A model generated the notes under the pieces. It worked only from the letters and a program-made list of their open reading frames with translations. It was not told where the DNA came from and did no database searches. Made by a program: the position numbers and the translations under genes. From Planctomycetota bacterium (GTDB taxonomy: Bacteria; Planctomycetota; B15-G4; SIAN01): 64,000 nt of DNA. Below, in pieces: positions 53,815-63,826 of the stretch. The stretch lies in NCBI GenBank assembly GCA_016795285.1, contig JAEUIC010000020.1:62001-126000 (forward strand), read 5' to 3'. Position 1 is the stretch's first letter. Each line of letters opens with the position of its first letter.

Positions 53815-55034
53815 CGATCCAAGGTGCGCCCGCGCCCGCCGCACTCGCGCTCGCGACGCGCGTGCTGTGGGTCGAAGGTCGTCTCCCGGCGTGGGGCGAG
53901 GTCGCGGCGGCGGCGCGCCTCGCCGCCCCGCGCCTCGCGGCCGACGACGGCCGTTGCTGCTTCGCGGCAGGAAGCGCCGCGGTCGAGTCGCTCCCGCTGG
54001 CGCGCCACGCCTGGCTGGCCGCCCTCCCGTTGCCGAGCAGCGCCGACGGCCGCTGGCAGCGCGGCGTCTTCGTGCTGCCGGCGCCGCGCCGCGTCGACGA
54101 GCGCCACCTCGTGCTGCGCCGCGCGCTGCTGCCCGAGCTGCCGCCCGAGTTCGCGCAGGCGCTCGCCGAGTTCGAGCGGCCGCGCCGCCGGCTCGCTCTG
54201 CGCGATCGCACGCTCGACCTCGAGCGCGGCCGGCCGCAGGTGATGGCGGTGCTGAACCTGACGCCCGACTCCTTCTCCGACGGCGGTCGCCTGAACGTCC
54301 ACTCCGCGGTCGAGCGCGGCCTGCAGCTCGCGGTAGCGGGCGTCGCGCTGCTCGACATCGGCGGCGAGTCGACGCGGCCGGGCGCGCAGCCGATCGGCGT
54401 CGAGGAGGAGCTCGCCCGCGTGCTGCCGGTGATCGAGCGGCTCGCGCGGCGCGTCGCGCTCCCGCTCTCGATCGACACCACCAAGGCGGCGGTGGCGCGC
54501 GCGGCGCTCGCGGCCGGCGCGGCGCTAGTCAACGACACCAGCGCGCTGGTCGACGACGAAGCGCTCGCCGGCGTCGTGCGCGAGGCGGGCGCGGGCGTCG
54601 TCCTCATGCATCGCCTCGGCACGCCGCTCACCATGCAGCAGGCGCCGAGCTACGTCGACTGCGCCGCCGAGGTGGCCGCCGCGCTCGCCGAGCGCGCCCG
54701 CGCGGCGCTCGCGGCCGGCATCGCGCGCGACGCGATCGTGCTCGACCCGGGGCTCGGCTTCGGCAAGCGCCACGAGGACAACCTCGACCTCGTCGCGGCG
54801 CTGGCCTCGCTGCGCAGCCTCGGTTACCCGCTGCTGCTCGGCGCCTCGCGCAAGAGCTTCCTCGGCGCGCTCACCGGCCGCGCGGCGCCGCAGCGCGATG
54901 CCGCCACGCTCGCGACGACCGCGGCCGCCGTCGCCGCCGGCTGCGAGCTGGTGCGCGTCCACGACGCGCAGGGCAGCATCGACGTGGTGCGCGTCCTCGC
55001 GGCGCTGCGCGAGCCGGCGGGAGGCGCCTCGTGA
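53811..55034 (+). CDS. folP: Dihydropteroate synthase with an N-terminal extension
   Basis: This 407-residue protein makes dihydropteroate from p-aminobenzoate for folate. The core starts at about residue 139 (PQVMAVLNLTPDSFSDGG) and continues with GGESTRPGAQPI, SIDTTKA, NDTSAL, LDPGLGFGKRHEDN and GASRKSFLG. The first 138 residues are an extra domain (FAAGSAAVESLPLARHAWLAALPLP) that I cannot identify. It overlaps ftsH by 4 nt and cdaA by 4 nt (GTGA), so it is in the middle of one operon. Confidence 0.93.
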
Positions 55035-55840
55035 ACGATCCCGCGCAGCTGCTGCGCAACCTGCTCGGGGTCGGGCCGCTCGTCGAGCTGCTCGCGCTCT
55101 GGATCGGCTGCTACTGGGTGCTGCGCTTCCTGCGCGGCTCGCTCGGGCTCGGCATCCTGCGCGGCCTGCTGATCGCCGGCTTCACGCTCTTCCTCGCCGC
55201 GCAGGTCGTCTTCGAGCGGTTCGCCTGGTCGCTGCCGCACCTCGAGCTGCTGCTGCGCCCCTCGCTCGAGCTGCTGGTGCTCGGCGTCGTGATCCTCTTC
55301 CAGCCCGAGCTGCGCCGCGCCTTCACGCGCCTCGGCGAGACGCAGGCGTTCAAGCGCCTCTCGACCGGCTCGAGCTCGATCGGCCGCATCCTCGCCGAGG
55401 CGGCCGAGCGGATGAGCCGGCGCCGCGTCGGCGCGTTGATCGCCATCGAGCGCGCGACGGGGCTCCAGACCTACATGGAGGGCTCGGTGCAGCTCGACGC
55501 CGAGCTGAAGCCGCAGCTGCTCGAGAGCATCTTCCAGCCGGGCGGTCCGCTCCACGACGGCGCGGTGCTGATCCGCGGCGACCGCATCGTCGCGGCGGGC
55601 TGCCTGCTGCCGCTCTCCGAGAATCCCGACATCGGGGCCGAGTACGGCACGCGCCACCGCGCCGGCGTCGGCGTCACCGAGGACACCGATGCGCTGGCCG
55701 TCGTCGTCTCCGAGGAGACCGGCAACATCTCGCTCGCGACGCGCGGCGAGCTGCAGCGGGTCAAGTCGGCGCGCGAGCTGGCGCGCCTGATCGACGACGC
55801 GCTGGCCGCCGGCAGCGACCCCGAGGGAGCGCGCCCGTGA
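55031..55840 (+). CDS. cdaA: Diadenylate cyclase CdaA (c-di-AMP synthase)
   Basis: This 269-residue membrane enzyme makes c-di-AMP from two ATP. It has three N-terminal helices (residues about 16-90) and the DAC (DisA-N) domain with the conserved DGA (176-178) and RHR (208-210) motifs in LHDGAVLI and TRHRAGVGVTE. All key residues are intact. GTG start overlaps the folP stop. It lies before the YbbR-family partner and glmM, the classic cdaA-cdaR-glmM order. Confidence 0.96.
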   Translation: MNDPAQLLRNLLGVGPLVELLALWIGCYWVLRFLRGSLGLGILRGLLIAGFTLFLAAQVVFERFAWSLPHLELLLRPSLELLVLGVVILFQPELRRAFTRLGETQAFKRLSTGSSSIGRILAEAAERMSRRRVGALIAIERATGLQTYMEGSVQLDAELKPQLLESIFQPGGPLHDGAVLIRGDRIVAAGCLLPLSENPDIGAEYGTRHRAGVGVTEDTDALAVVVSEETGNISLATRGELQRVKSARELARLIDDALAAGSDPEGARP

Positions 55841-57054
55841 TCGCCTTCCTGCGCCGCCTCTTCGTGCACGACCTCGGCCGCAAGCTGCTGGCGCTCTGCT
55901 TCGCGGTGGTGCTGTTCGACCTGCTCGACGCCAAGGTGCAGGGGCGCGACCGCCTCACCCTCGACGTCGTCTACGTCGACGCCTCCGAGCTGCCGCAGCT
56001 CGCCGAGGCGCCGGCCCGCGCCAGCAAGCTGCTGGTGGTGGAGCGCGCCGACGCGCAGCAGCCGCTCGTCGTCGCCGATCGGCCGCGGCCGGCCTCCGTG
56101 ACGCTGCAGATCGACGCTCCGAAGGACGCGATCGAGCGGATGAAAGCGCGCCGCCTCACCTTCCTGCTGCCGCTGCAGAAGGAGGGCGACCTGGTGCCGA
56201 CGGCGGCCGAGCTCGGCGGGATCGACCTGCTGCGCGACATGCTCGGCGCGGGCGCGCAGGTGGAGATCGACCCGCCGCTGCGCCTCGCGGTCGAGGCGGA
56301 GGAGCGGCGCGCGCTGCTGCTGGTGCCCGAGGACATCGTGCTCCGCGGCACGCCGGCGCCCGGTTTCGATCGCGGCTCGCGCACGACCGTGGCGCGCCCG
56401 AACGAGGTCACGCTGGTCGGCCCGCGCCGCTTCGTCGCGCAGGCGCTCGAGCGGCGCGCCGAGCTCTTCGAGGCGGTGCTGCTCGACGGCACCAGCCGGC
56501 AGGTGAACCAGGGAGTCGGGCTCGCGCTGCAGTGGCGCGACCGCATCCGGCTGGTCGACGCCACCGGTGCGCCGCTCGACAGCGTGCGCGTGACGCTCGA
56601 GTTCAAGCGGCGCATGGTCCCGGTGCCCGAACCCGACGGCGTCTTCGAGCTGCCGGTGCAGGTGGTCTGCAACGACGAGCTGCTGCGGCGCGACGACCCG
56701 CAGCGCAGCTGGCGCGACGGCTGGCGGCTCGCCTTCCCGCAGTCGCCCGACGACGCGCCGCGGTTGCGGCTGCAGTTCAGCGCGACCGAGTCGGCGGTGG
56801 CCGGAGCGCTCGATCGCGTGAAGCTCGAGCTGGCGCGCGACGAGGTCGAGCTGGTGGTGCGTGCGCACGAGCTCGCCAACGTCGAGCGCGGCACGCTGCG
56901 CGTCGCGATCGTCAAGTTCACCGACTTCCCCGACGACCTCGAGCTCGCGCTCGCGCCGGGCGAGCCGAACGTGGTCGAGGTCGAGTGGGTGGCACCGGCT
57001 CCGGCGAGCGACGCCGGGAGCGGCGAGAAAGGCGGAGCGGATGACCGCGAGTGA
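55837..57054 (+). CDS. YbbR/CdaR-family protein
   Basis: This 405-residue protein has one N-terminal helix (LGRKLLALCFAVVLFDLLDA) and extracytoplasmic YbbR-type repeats (ASVTLQIDAPKDAIERM, RTTVARPNEVTLVGPRRFVAQ, PDGVFELPVQVVC). CdaR-type proteins regulate CdaA. The order cdaA-ybbR-glmM is conserved in many bacteria. GTG start overlaps the cdaA stop (GTGA). The last 20 residues are disordered and run 14 nt into glmM. Confidence 0.9.
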   Translation: MIAFLRRLFVHDLGRKLLALCFAVVLFDLLDAKVQGRDRLTLDVVYVDASELPQLAEAPARASKLLVVERADAQQPLVVADRPRPASVTLQIDAPKDAIERMKARRLTFLLPLQKEGDLVPTAAELGGIDLLRDMLGAGAQVEIDPPLRLAVEAEERRALLLVPEDIVLRGTPAPGFDRGSRTTVARPNEVTLVGPRRFVAQALERRAELFEAVLLDGTSRQVNQGVGLALQWRDRIRLVDATGAPLDSVRVTLEFKRRMVPVPEPDGVFELPVQVVCNDELLRRDDPQRSWRDGWRLAFPQSPDDAPRLRLQFSATESAVAGALDRVKLELARDEVELVVRAHELANVERGTLRVAIVKFTDFPDDLELALAPGEPNVVEVEWVAPAPASDAGSGEKGGADDRE

Positions 57055-58396
57055 CGCGCTGTTCGGGACCGACGGAGTGCGCGGCCTCGCGGGACAGGGG
57101 GCGCTCGCGCCGGAGAGCGTCGAGCGGCTCGGCATCGCGCTCGGCGAGTGGCTCGAGGCGCACGGCGACGCCGGCAAGCCGGCGCTGCTCGGCGGCGACA
57201 CGCGCGCGAGCCGCGGCGAGATCACCCGCGCGCTCGCGGCCGGACTGTCGCGCCGCTCGATCCGCTCGATCGACCTCGGCGTGCTGCCGACCGCGGCGCT
57301 CGCGCTGCTGATCGACGACTACGACGCGAGCTGCGCGGCGGTCATCTCCGCGTCGCACAACCCGGCCGAGGACAACGGCATCAAGATCTTCACCGGCCAC
57401 GGCCAGAAGTTCGGCGACGCCGAGGCGCGCTTCGTCGAGCAGCGCTGGCGCGCCGCGCCGCCGCCCGCCGCTGCCGTCCGCGACCTGCGCGAGGAGCACC
57501 CCGAGGGGGGCGAGCGCTACCTCGCGCGGTTGATCGCCGCCGCCGGCCGCCCCGACCTGCGCGGCATGGTGGTCGCGCTCGACCTCGCGCACGGCGCCGC
57601 CCACGCGGTCGGCCCCGAGCTCTTCCGCCGCCTCGGCGCCACCGTCCACGTGATCGGAGACCGGCCCGACGGCCACAACATCAACGCCGGCTGCGGCTCG
57701 CTCCATCCCGAGGGGGCGGCGGCGCTGGTCGCCCGCAGCGGAGCGCGCTTCGGGCTGGCCGTCGACGGCGACGCCGACCGCAGCATCCTGGTCGACGAGC
57801 ACGGCAAGGTGGTCGACGGCGACGGCATCCTCGCGCTGGTGGCCGCCGACCTGCACGCGCAGGGGCGGCTGGTCGGCGGGGGCGTGGTCGGCACGGTGAT
57901 GTCGAACTTCGGCCTCGAGCTCTTCCTGAAGCGGCTCCACCTCGAGCTGGTGCGCACCCCGGTCGGCGATCGCCACGTCTCGGCCGCGCTGCGCGAGCGC
58001 GGCATGGGGCTCGGCGGCGAGCCGTCGGGCCACGTCATCTTCGGCGCCGACCTCGACTACCTCGGCGACGGCCTCTACACCGCGGTCCGCGTCGCCGCGA
58101 TCCTCGCCCGCCGGCAGATCGGCCTCTCGGCGGCGCTGTCCGGCTTCGAGCGCGCCCCGCAGGCGAACACGCAGGTGCGCGTCCTGAAGCGCCCGCCGCT
58201 CGATTCGGTGCCGGGATTCAAGGAAATCCTTTCCGCGTCCGAAGAGAGGCTCGGCAACCAGGGACGCGTGGTCATCCGCTACTCCGGGACCGAGCCGGTC
58301 TGCCGGGTGATGGTGGAAGGGGCCGACGCGACCCTGGTGCGGACGCTGACCGACGAGCTCGCGGGATTCCTCCGCAAGGCGATCGGCGCGCCGTGA
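57041..58396 (+). CDS. glmM: Phosphoglucosamine mutase
   Basis: This 451-residue enzyme converts glucosamine-6-phosphate to glucosamine-1-phosphate for peptidoglycan and LPS. It has the phosphoserine loop ISASHNPAEDNG (catalytic Ser105), the metal site DGDADR, the sugar-specificity motif GEPSGH and the phosphate-binding RYSGTEPVCRVM. Length is normal. The start is ATG 57041. In other bacteria CdaA binds and can inhibit GlmM, so its place here fits. Confidence 0.96.
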   Translation: MTASDALFGTDGVRGLAGQGALAPESVERLGIALGEWLEAHGDAGKPALLGGDTRASRGEITRALAAGLSRRSIRSIDLGVLPTAALALLIDDYDASCAAVISASHNPAEDNGIKIFTGHGQKFGDAEARFVEQRWRAAPPPAAAVRDLREEHPEGGERYLARLIAAAGRPDLRGMVVALDLAHGAAHAVGPELFRRLGATVHVIGDRPDGHNINAGCGSLHPEGAAALVARSGARFGLAVDGDADRSILVDEHGKVVDGDGILALVAADLHAQGRLVGGGVVGTVMSNFGLELFLKRLHLELVRTPVGDRHVSAALRERGMGLGGEPSGHVIFGADLDYLGDGLYTAVRVAAILARRQIGLSAALSGFERAPQANTQVRVLKRPPLDSVPGFKEILSASEERLGNQGRVVIRYSGTEPVCRVMVEGADATLVRTLTDELAGFLRKAIGAP

Positions 58397-58419
58397 GCCA
58401 CGAAGCGAAGGAGGACACC

Positions 58420-59079
58420 GTGGGTCGCATCGCCGTCGGTCTCGCGCTCGATACTTCCGGGGACGTGGGCACGGTCGCGCTCGACGACTGCGATCCCGCG
58501 CGCGTCGCGCGCTTTACCGAGGGAATGGCGCACGGCAAACTCCTGCTGCCCTCGGTCGAGAGCCTGCTGAAGAACGCCGGGTTGCGCCGGCCCGACTACG
58601 TGGCGGTTGGGATCGGGCCTGGCTCCTACACGGGACTTCGCATCGGGGTCACCGTCGCGCGCACGTTGGCGTGGACGTGGGAAGTCCCCTTGCTCGGCAT
58701 CCATTCGCTGACGGCGCTCGCGCTGAACGCCGGATGGCAGGCCAAGCCGGTGGTCACCCTCGTCGACGCCAAGCAGGGCGAGGTGTACGCGGCGGTCTAT
58801 CGCTGGCAGGGAGGGCTGCCGCGCTTGGTCCAGGCTCCGGTGATCGGCGTTCCCGACGTGCTCCGCCCCGACCTCCCGAAGGAGGCGGCGTGGGTGGGCG
58901 ACGGCTGCGCCGCGTTCGGCATCGAGCCGACCGTTCCCGAGGCGGTGTCCGACGCGGTGGGCGTGCTGAAGCTGGCGCGCGAGCGCTTCCTGCGCGGTGA
59001 ACGGGATCGCATCCCGACGGTGCTCCCGATGTACCTGCGTGCGTCCGAAGCGGAACGGAGGCTCGAAGCGCGCTCGTGA
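58420..59079 (+). CDS. tsaB: tRNA threonylcarbamoyladenosine biosynthesis protein TsaB
   Basis: This 219-residue partner of TsaD lacks its own catalytic site but scaffolds t6A synthesis. The family motifs are ALDTSGDVGTVAL, the GIGPGSYTGLRIGVTVARTLAW segment and VDAKQGEVYAAVY. GTG at 58420 is chosen because AAGGAG lies six bases upstream; another GTG at 58393 overlaps the glmM stop. It overlaps alr by 4 nt. Confidence 0.93.
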   Translation: MGRIAVGLALDTSGDVGTVALDDCDPARVARFTEGMAHGKLLLPSVESLLKNAGLRRPDYVAVGIGPGSYTGLRIGVTVARTLAWTWEVPLLGIHSLTALALNAGWQAKPVVTLVDAKQGEVYAAVYRWQGGLPRLVQAPVIGVPDVLRPDLPKEAAWVGDGCAAFGIEPTVPEAVSDAVGVLKLARERFLRGERDRIPTVLPMYLRASEAERRLEARS

Positions 59080-60239
59080 TCCACCCGCATCGCGTCTGGG
59101 CCGACATCCGGCTCGACCACCTGCGCGACAATGTCGCGTTCTTGCGAAGTCGACTGCCCGCCTCCACCCGGCTGATGGCCGTGGTGAAGGCGGATGCGTA
59201 TGGCCACGGCGCGGTCGAAGTGGCGCGCGAGCTGCAGGCGCAGCAGGTCGCCTGCTTCGGCGTGGGCGATTCGGGCGAGGCGCTCGAGCTGCGCGCGGCG
59301 GGCATCGGCGCGACCATCCTCATCCTCGGCGCCATCATCGACGGCGAGCAGGAGAAGGTGGTCGCCCACGACCTCTCGGTCTGCATCCACTCCGAGTCGC
59401 GCATCGACCAGCTCGCCAAGGAGGCGCGCCGCCAGCGCCACCGCTGCAAGGTGCACTTGAAGATCGACACCGGCATGGGGCGGCTTGGCGTCCTGCCGAG
59501 CCGCGCGCTCGCGCTGGCCCGCCGCATCGCCCGCTCGCCGTGGCTCGAGCTCGAAGGGGTGGCGACCCACTTCGCCGGCACCTCGGCGGCCCACGATCCC
59601 GCCAACGAGGCGCAGCTCGCCGCCTTCCTCGAGGTGCGCGCGGCGGTCGAGCGCGAGGGGCTCGGCGCGCCGCTCTGGCACGCGGCCGCCTCGGCGGCGC
59701 TCTTCTCGGGGATGCGCGCCGAGTTCGACCTGGTGCGGCCGGGCGGCGCGCTGTTCGGCATCGTCCCCGCCGATGCCGGGCCGGCCGCGCGCGAGCTGAA
59801 GCCGGTCCTCTCGCTCCACACGCAGGTGATCTTCCTGAAGGACGTCGCCGCCGGCACGCCGATCGGCTACCAGCGCACCCATCGCACCGCCGGCAAGACG
59901 CGCATCGCCACCGTGCCGGTCGGTTACAACGACGGCCTGCCGCTGCGCCTCGGGAATCGCGGGTCGGTGCTCCTCCGCGGGATGCGGGCGCCGATCGTCG
60001 GCAAGGTCTCGATGGACTACACGATGGTCGACGTGGGCCGGATCCGCGGCGTCAAGGTGGGCGAGCCGGTGACCCTGATCGGGCGGGACGGCGCGCAGGC
60101 GCTGCCGGTCGAGGAGGTCGCCGCGCTCGCCGACACGATCCCTTACGAGGTGCTCTGCTCGCTCGGCCGGCGCGTCGCGCGCGTCTACCACGCCTCGCGG
60201 CGCATGCCGCCGCGTGAGGCGCTGACGGCCCACGCGTGA
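59076..60239 (+). CDS. alr: Alanine racemase
   Basis: This 387-residue PLP enzyme makes D-alanine for peptidoglycan. The PLP lysine is Lys38 in VVKADAYGHG; a substrate-binding region GMGRLGVLP, a phosphate-site Y (VPVGYNDGLP) and the catalytic-Tyr motif GKVSMDYTMVDVG are present. Length is typical. GTG start 59076 overlaps tsaB stop. The next gene overlaps by 4 nt. Confidence 0.96.
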   Translation: MIHPHRVWADIRLDHLRDNVAFLRSRLPASTRLMAVVKADAYGHGAVEVARELQAQQVACFGVGDSGEALELRAAGIGATILILGAIIDGEQEKVVAHDLSVCIHSESRIDQLAKEARRQRHRCKVHLKIDTGMGRLGVLPSRALALARRIARSPWLELEGVATHFAGTSAAHDPANEAQLAAFLEVRAAVEREGLGAPLWHAAASAALFSGMRAEFDLVRPGGALFGIVPADAGPAARELKPVLSLHTQVIFLKDVAAGTPIGYQRTHRTAGKTRIATVPVGYNDGLPLRLGNRGSVLLRGMRAPIVGKVSMDYTMVDVGRIRGVKVGEPVTLIGRDGAQALPVEEVAALADTIPYEVLCSLGRRVARVYHASRRMPPREALTAHA

Positions 60240-63200
60240 GACGGCGCGCGCTGCGGTTCGCGCTCTGGGCGGTGGCGCTGCTCGCGCTGCTGCTGCTGCT
60301 GGTGGCGGCGCTCACGCCGCTCGACGAGTGGCTGGTCGGCGCGGCGGTCGGTCGCGCGGTCGGCGCCGACGTGACGATCGGCGAACTCGAGCTGCCCTGG
60401 GACGGCGTGCTGCGCGCGAACGAGCTGGCGGCGTGCCTGCCGACCGCGAGCGTCCCCTTCTTCACCGCGAGCCGGGCGACGCTCGAGCTCGGCCTCTTCC
60501 CGCCGCGCCTCGCGCGCGTGGTGCTCGAGCGCCCGCACGTCGTCGCCACCGAGCGGCCCGATGGCCGCATCGACCTGCTCGACCTCGGGCGGCCGGGCGG
60601 CGGCGAGGCGTCGAATCCGCCGCCGCTCCACGTCGAGGGCGGCGTGGTCGAGCTGGCCGGCGACGGTCCGTTGCAGCAGCGGCTGCGCACCTTCCTCGCG
60701 CCCGGCGTCGCCGCCCACCTCGCGGTCGATCGCCTCGACGTCGAGCCGCGCGAGGACGGCCTCGCGCTGGTGACTGGCTCGCTCATGCTGTGCGGCCTCG
60801 TGCCGCTCGAGCTGCTGGCCACGACGCGCGCCGGCCGGCTGGTCGGCGGCAGCGTGCGCATCGACCCCGCGGCCGCGGTCGACCTCGCCACGCTGCAGCG
60901 CAGCGCCGCGCCGGGGCTCGCCGACTGGTTCACCGCCAACGAGTTCGCCGGCAGCGTGCATGGCGCCGCGCGCCTCGTCGATCGCGACGGCGCGCTGGTG
61001 CCGTCGCTCGAGCTCGAGCTGGTCGAGGTGACGCTGCGCCCCGAGGTCTTCCCGGCCAAGCTCTCGCGCCTGAACGGCCGCGTGCTGCTGCGCGACGACG
61101 CCCTGCTGATCGAGGACTTCCGCGGCCTCTGCGGCGCCGCCACGCTGACCGCGAGCGGCCGCATCGACGACCTCGCCGGCCGCGCCGCGACCCGCATCGT
61201 CGCCCACCTCGACCGCGCGACGCTCGACGACGACATGCGCGCCGCGCTGCACGACGACAAGATCGGCCGAATGATCCTCGAGTCGTTCGCGCCGGCGGGG
61301 CGCTACTCGTGCACCGCGACCGTCGTGACGGCGCGCGGCCAGGCGTCGCCCGAGCTCGTGCTCGACATCGACTTGGAGGAGATGGAGAGCACCTTCCACG
61401 GCTTCGTCACGGAGGACGGCCGGCGCCACGGCTTCCCGCTGCCGATGGGGCGCATCCACGGCCGCGTGGTCGCGAGCGAGAAGCACTCCTGGTTCAAGGA
61501 CGTGGTCGGCTTCTCGGCCAGCGGGGCGCGCGCCGCGGCGAGCGCCGAGATCTTCGGCGCCACGCTCTCCGGCAGCGTCGACGCCGACGCCATCGCGCTC
61601 GATCCCGAGCTGCTCGCGGCGGTGCGCCACGAGCTCGGGCCGATCGTGCCGGAGCTGGTGGCCGAGCTCGGGCTCTCCGGTCGCTTCGCGGCGCAGGCGC
61701 GCTACGCGCTCGACGCGGAGCAGCACTTCACGCTCACCATCGGCCTCACGCCGCGCGCCGTCACGCTGGCGCCGCTGGTCTTCCCGTGGGCGGTGACGCT
61801 CGACGCGGGGCGCGTCGAGGTGACCCATGACGCGGTGCGGATCGACGCGCTGCGCGGCGTCGCCGGCGGCGGCAGCGTCACGCTCGACGGCTCGGTGACG
61901 CTCGGTCCCGACGATCCGCCGTTCGAGGTGACCGCGCGCGCGACCGGCGTGGCGATCGACGCGGCGCTGCTCGCGGCGTGCGCGGCGGCGGGCGGGCCCG
62001 AGCTCGAGGCGCGCCTCGCCGCGCTGGCGCCGTCGGGCCGGCTCGACTTCGAGGTTCGCCTCGTGAAGCCGGCGCCCGGCGCCGAGCTCGAGCAGACCGT
62101 CACGTTGCGTCCGCGCGGCGCGGAGCTCTCGCTGCCGGGCGGCGTGCGCGTGCGCGAGGTCGGCGGCGCGATCGTGCTGACGCGGCGCGGCAAGGCGCCC
62201 TTCGCGCTCGATCTCGACTCGGCCGGCGGCCTGCACGGCGAGGTCGCCGGCGGCGTCGTCGCGCTCACCGGGAGCAGCGCCGACGGCCGCGACGGCCGCT
62301 TCGAGTTCGTCGCCGACTCGATCGCGCTCGACGTGCCGCTGCGCGATGCCGTCGCGGCGCAGGCGCCCGCGGTGGCGCACGTCATGGAGCACCATCGGCT
62401 GGCCGGCGCGATCCGGCTGCGCGGGACGCTCGCACTGGCCGCCGGCGAGGTCGCGCTCGGCGCGTTCGAGGTGACGCCGGCGCGCATGCGCGGCGCGCCG
62501 ATCGACGCGCCCGCCGAGGTCTCGGCGGAGCCGCCGTGGCTGCCGCTCCCGCTTTCGTGGCGCGGCGGCGCGATGCGCGTCGACCTCGCCGCGCAGCGCG
62601 TCACCTTCGACGAGCTCGAGGGACAGCTCGGTGGCGCGGCGATGGTGGCGGGCGCCGGCAGCTTCGACTTCGTCGCCGACGGGCTGGTCGCCCGTCTCGA
62701 TGCCGAGCTCTCGTCGCTCTCGTTCGGCGAGTTCCTCGAGCTCGTGCTCGGCGATGCGAAGCGCGCGGCGCTGACCGCCTACGGCCCGCTCGGTCGCACC
62801 CACGTCACCGTGCGCGAGCTCACCTTCGAGCTCGGCGACGGCGGCGACACGCTCGAGCGCCTTTCGGTGCGCGGCGAGATCGACGCGCGCGGCTGGACCT
62901 TCTACACGGGGGGCGCGCTGCGCGACCTGACCGGCCGCCTCGAGGTGGTCGACCTCGGCTACGTGCGCGCGCGCGGCGGCCTCGTCGACGTCCGTTCCGA
63001 GGCGCGCCTCGCCGGCGTCACGCTCGGCATCGGCGACCTGCGCTTCTCGGCGATCGACGCCGACCTGCTGCTGGCGGAAGGGCGGCTCACGGTGCCGTGG
63101 TTCGCCGGCGACTTCGCCGGCGGCCGCCTGCTCCGCGAGAACAACCACCTCACCGTCGACCTCGCCGACCAGATGCCGTTCGACGGACGCCTCGACCTCT

Positions 63201-63826
63201 CCTCCGCCGACGTGAGCCGGCTGCTCGGCGACGATCGTCCGAGCATGCGCGCGCTGGTGGGGCGGGTCGACGCCGCGATCGGCTTCCGCGGCCGCGCGGC
63301 GCCGCTCTTCCGCGACGGCGAGATCACCCATCTCGAGGCGGGCGGCAGCGTGCGCATCCAGGACGCCAAGCTCTGGAGCATCCCGGTCTTCGACAAGCTC
63401 TACGCGCTGGCGGTGCTGCCGCTGATCGGCGGCGGCGACGTCGAGCCGCCGCGCTGGACGCGCGGCGCGATCGACTTCGCGCTGCAAGGCGTCTACGTGG
63501 CGCTCTCGAACGTCGAGCTCGAGGGCGAGCCGCTGATCCTGCGCGGCGAAGGGACGCTCGGTCCCGATCGGCTCGCGATCGACTTCTATCCCGAGGTGCG
63601 CACCGGGCTCGGCTTCGTGCGCGACCTGCCGCTGGTCGGGTGGGCGGCTGACCTGATCTTCTCGCTGCTCGAGCGGCAGGTCGGCGCGTTCCGCTTCGCC
63701 GGCCCGTACGGCTCGCCCGAGGTGGCGTGGAATCCGGTGGCGCTGCCGCAGGCCGACCTCGACCCGAAGCTCGAGCGACCGCGCACCTCGGCGCGGCGCG
63801 GCTACGCGACGGCGGAGCGCTTCTGA
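60236..63826 (+). CDS. AsmA/YhdP-like membrane-anchored giant protein
   Basis: This 1196-residue protein has one N-terminal helix (LRFALWAVALLALLLLLVAAL) and a long repetitive beta-rich body. The C-terminal end resembles AsmA/YhdP proteins (AGGSVRIQDAKLWSIPVFDKL, RGEGTLGPDRLAIDFYPEV). Such proteins form hydrophobic grooves that carry phospholipids between membranes. The first 200 residues have the AsmA-typical LTPLDEWLVGAAVGRAVGADVTIGELE. GTG start overlaps alr. It overlaps the next gene by one base (TGATG). Confidence 0.82.
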   Translation: MRRRALRFALWAVALLALLLLLVAALTPLDEWLVGAAVGRAVGADVTIGELELPWDGVLRANELAACLPTASVPFFTASRATLELGLFPPRLARVVLERPHVVATERPDGRIDLLDLGRPGGGEASNPPPLHVEGGVVELAGDGPLQQRLRTFLAPGVAAHLAVDRLDVEPREDGLALVTGSLMLCGLVPLELLATTRAGRLVGGSVRIDPAAAVDLATLQRSAAPGLADWFTANEFAGSVHGAARLVDRDGALVPSLELELVEVTLRPEVFPAKLSRLNGRVLLRDDALLIEDFRGLCGAATLTASGRIDDLAGRAATRIVAHLDRATLDDDMRAALHDDKIGRMILESFAPAGRYSCTATVVTARGQASPELVLDIDLEEMESTFHGFVTEDGRRHGFPLPMGRIHGRVVASEKHSWFKDVVGFSASGARAAASAEIFGATLSGSVDADAIALDPELLAAVRHELGPIVPELVAELGLSGRFAAQARYALDAEQHFTLTIGLTPRAVTLAPLVFPWAVTLDAGRVEVTHDAVRIDALRGVAGGGSVTLDGSVTLGPDDPPFEVTARATGVAIDAALLAACAAAGGPELEARLAALAPSGRLDFEVRLVKPAPGAELEQTVTLRPRGAELSLPGGVRVREVGGAIVLTRRGKAPFALDLDSAGGLHGEVAGGVVALTGSSADGRDGRFEFVADSIALDVPLRDAVAAQAPAVAHVMEHHRLAGAIRLRGTLALAAGEVALGAFEVTPARMRGAPIDAPAEVSAEPPWLPLPLSWRGGAMRVDLAAQRVTFDELEGQLGGAAMVAGAGSFDFVADGLVARLDAELSSLSFGEFLELVLGDAKRAALTAYGPLGRTHVTVRELTFELGDGGDTLERLSVRGEIDARGWTFYTGGALRDLTGRLEVVDLGYVRARGGLVDVRSEARLAGVTLGIGDLRFSAIDADLLLAEGRLTVPWFAGDFAGGRLLRENNHLTVDLADQMPFDGRLDLSSADVSRLLGDDRPSMRALVGRVDAAIGFRGRAAPLFRDGEITHLEAGGSVRIQDAKLWSIPVFDKLYALAVLPLIGGGDVEPPRWTRGAIDFALQGVYVALSNVELEGEPLILRGEGTLGPDRLAIDFYPEVRTGLGFVRDLPLVGWAADLIFSLLERQVGAFRFAGPYGSPEVAWNPVALPQADLDPKLERPRTSARRGYATAERF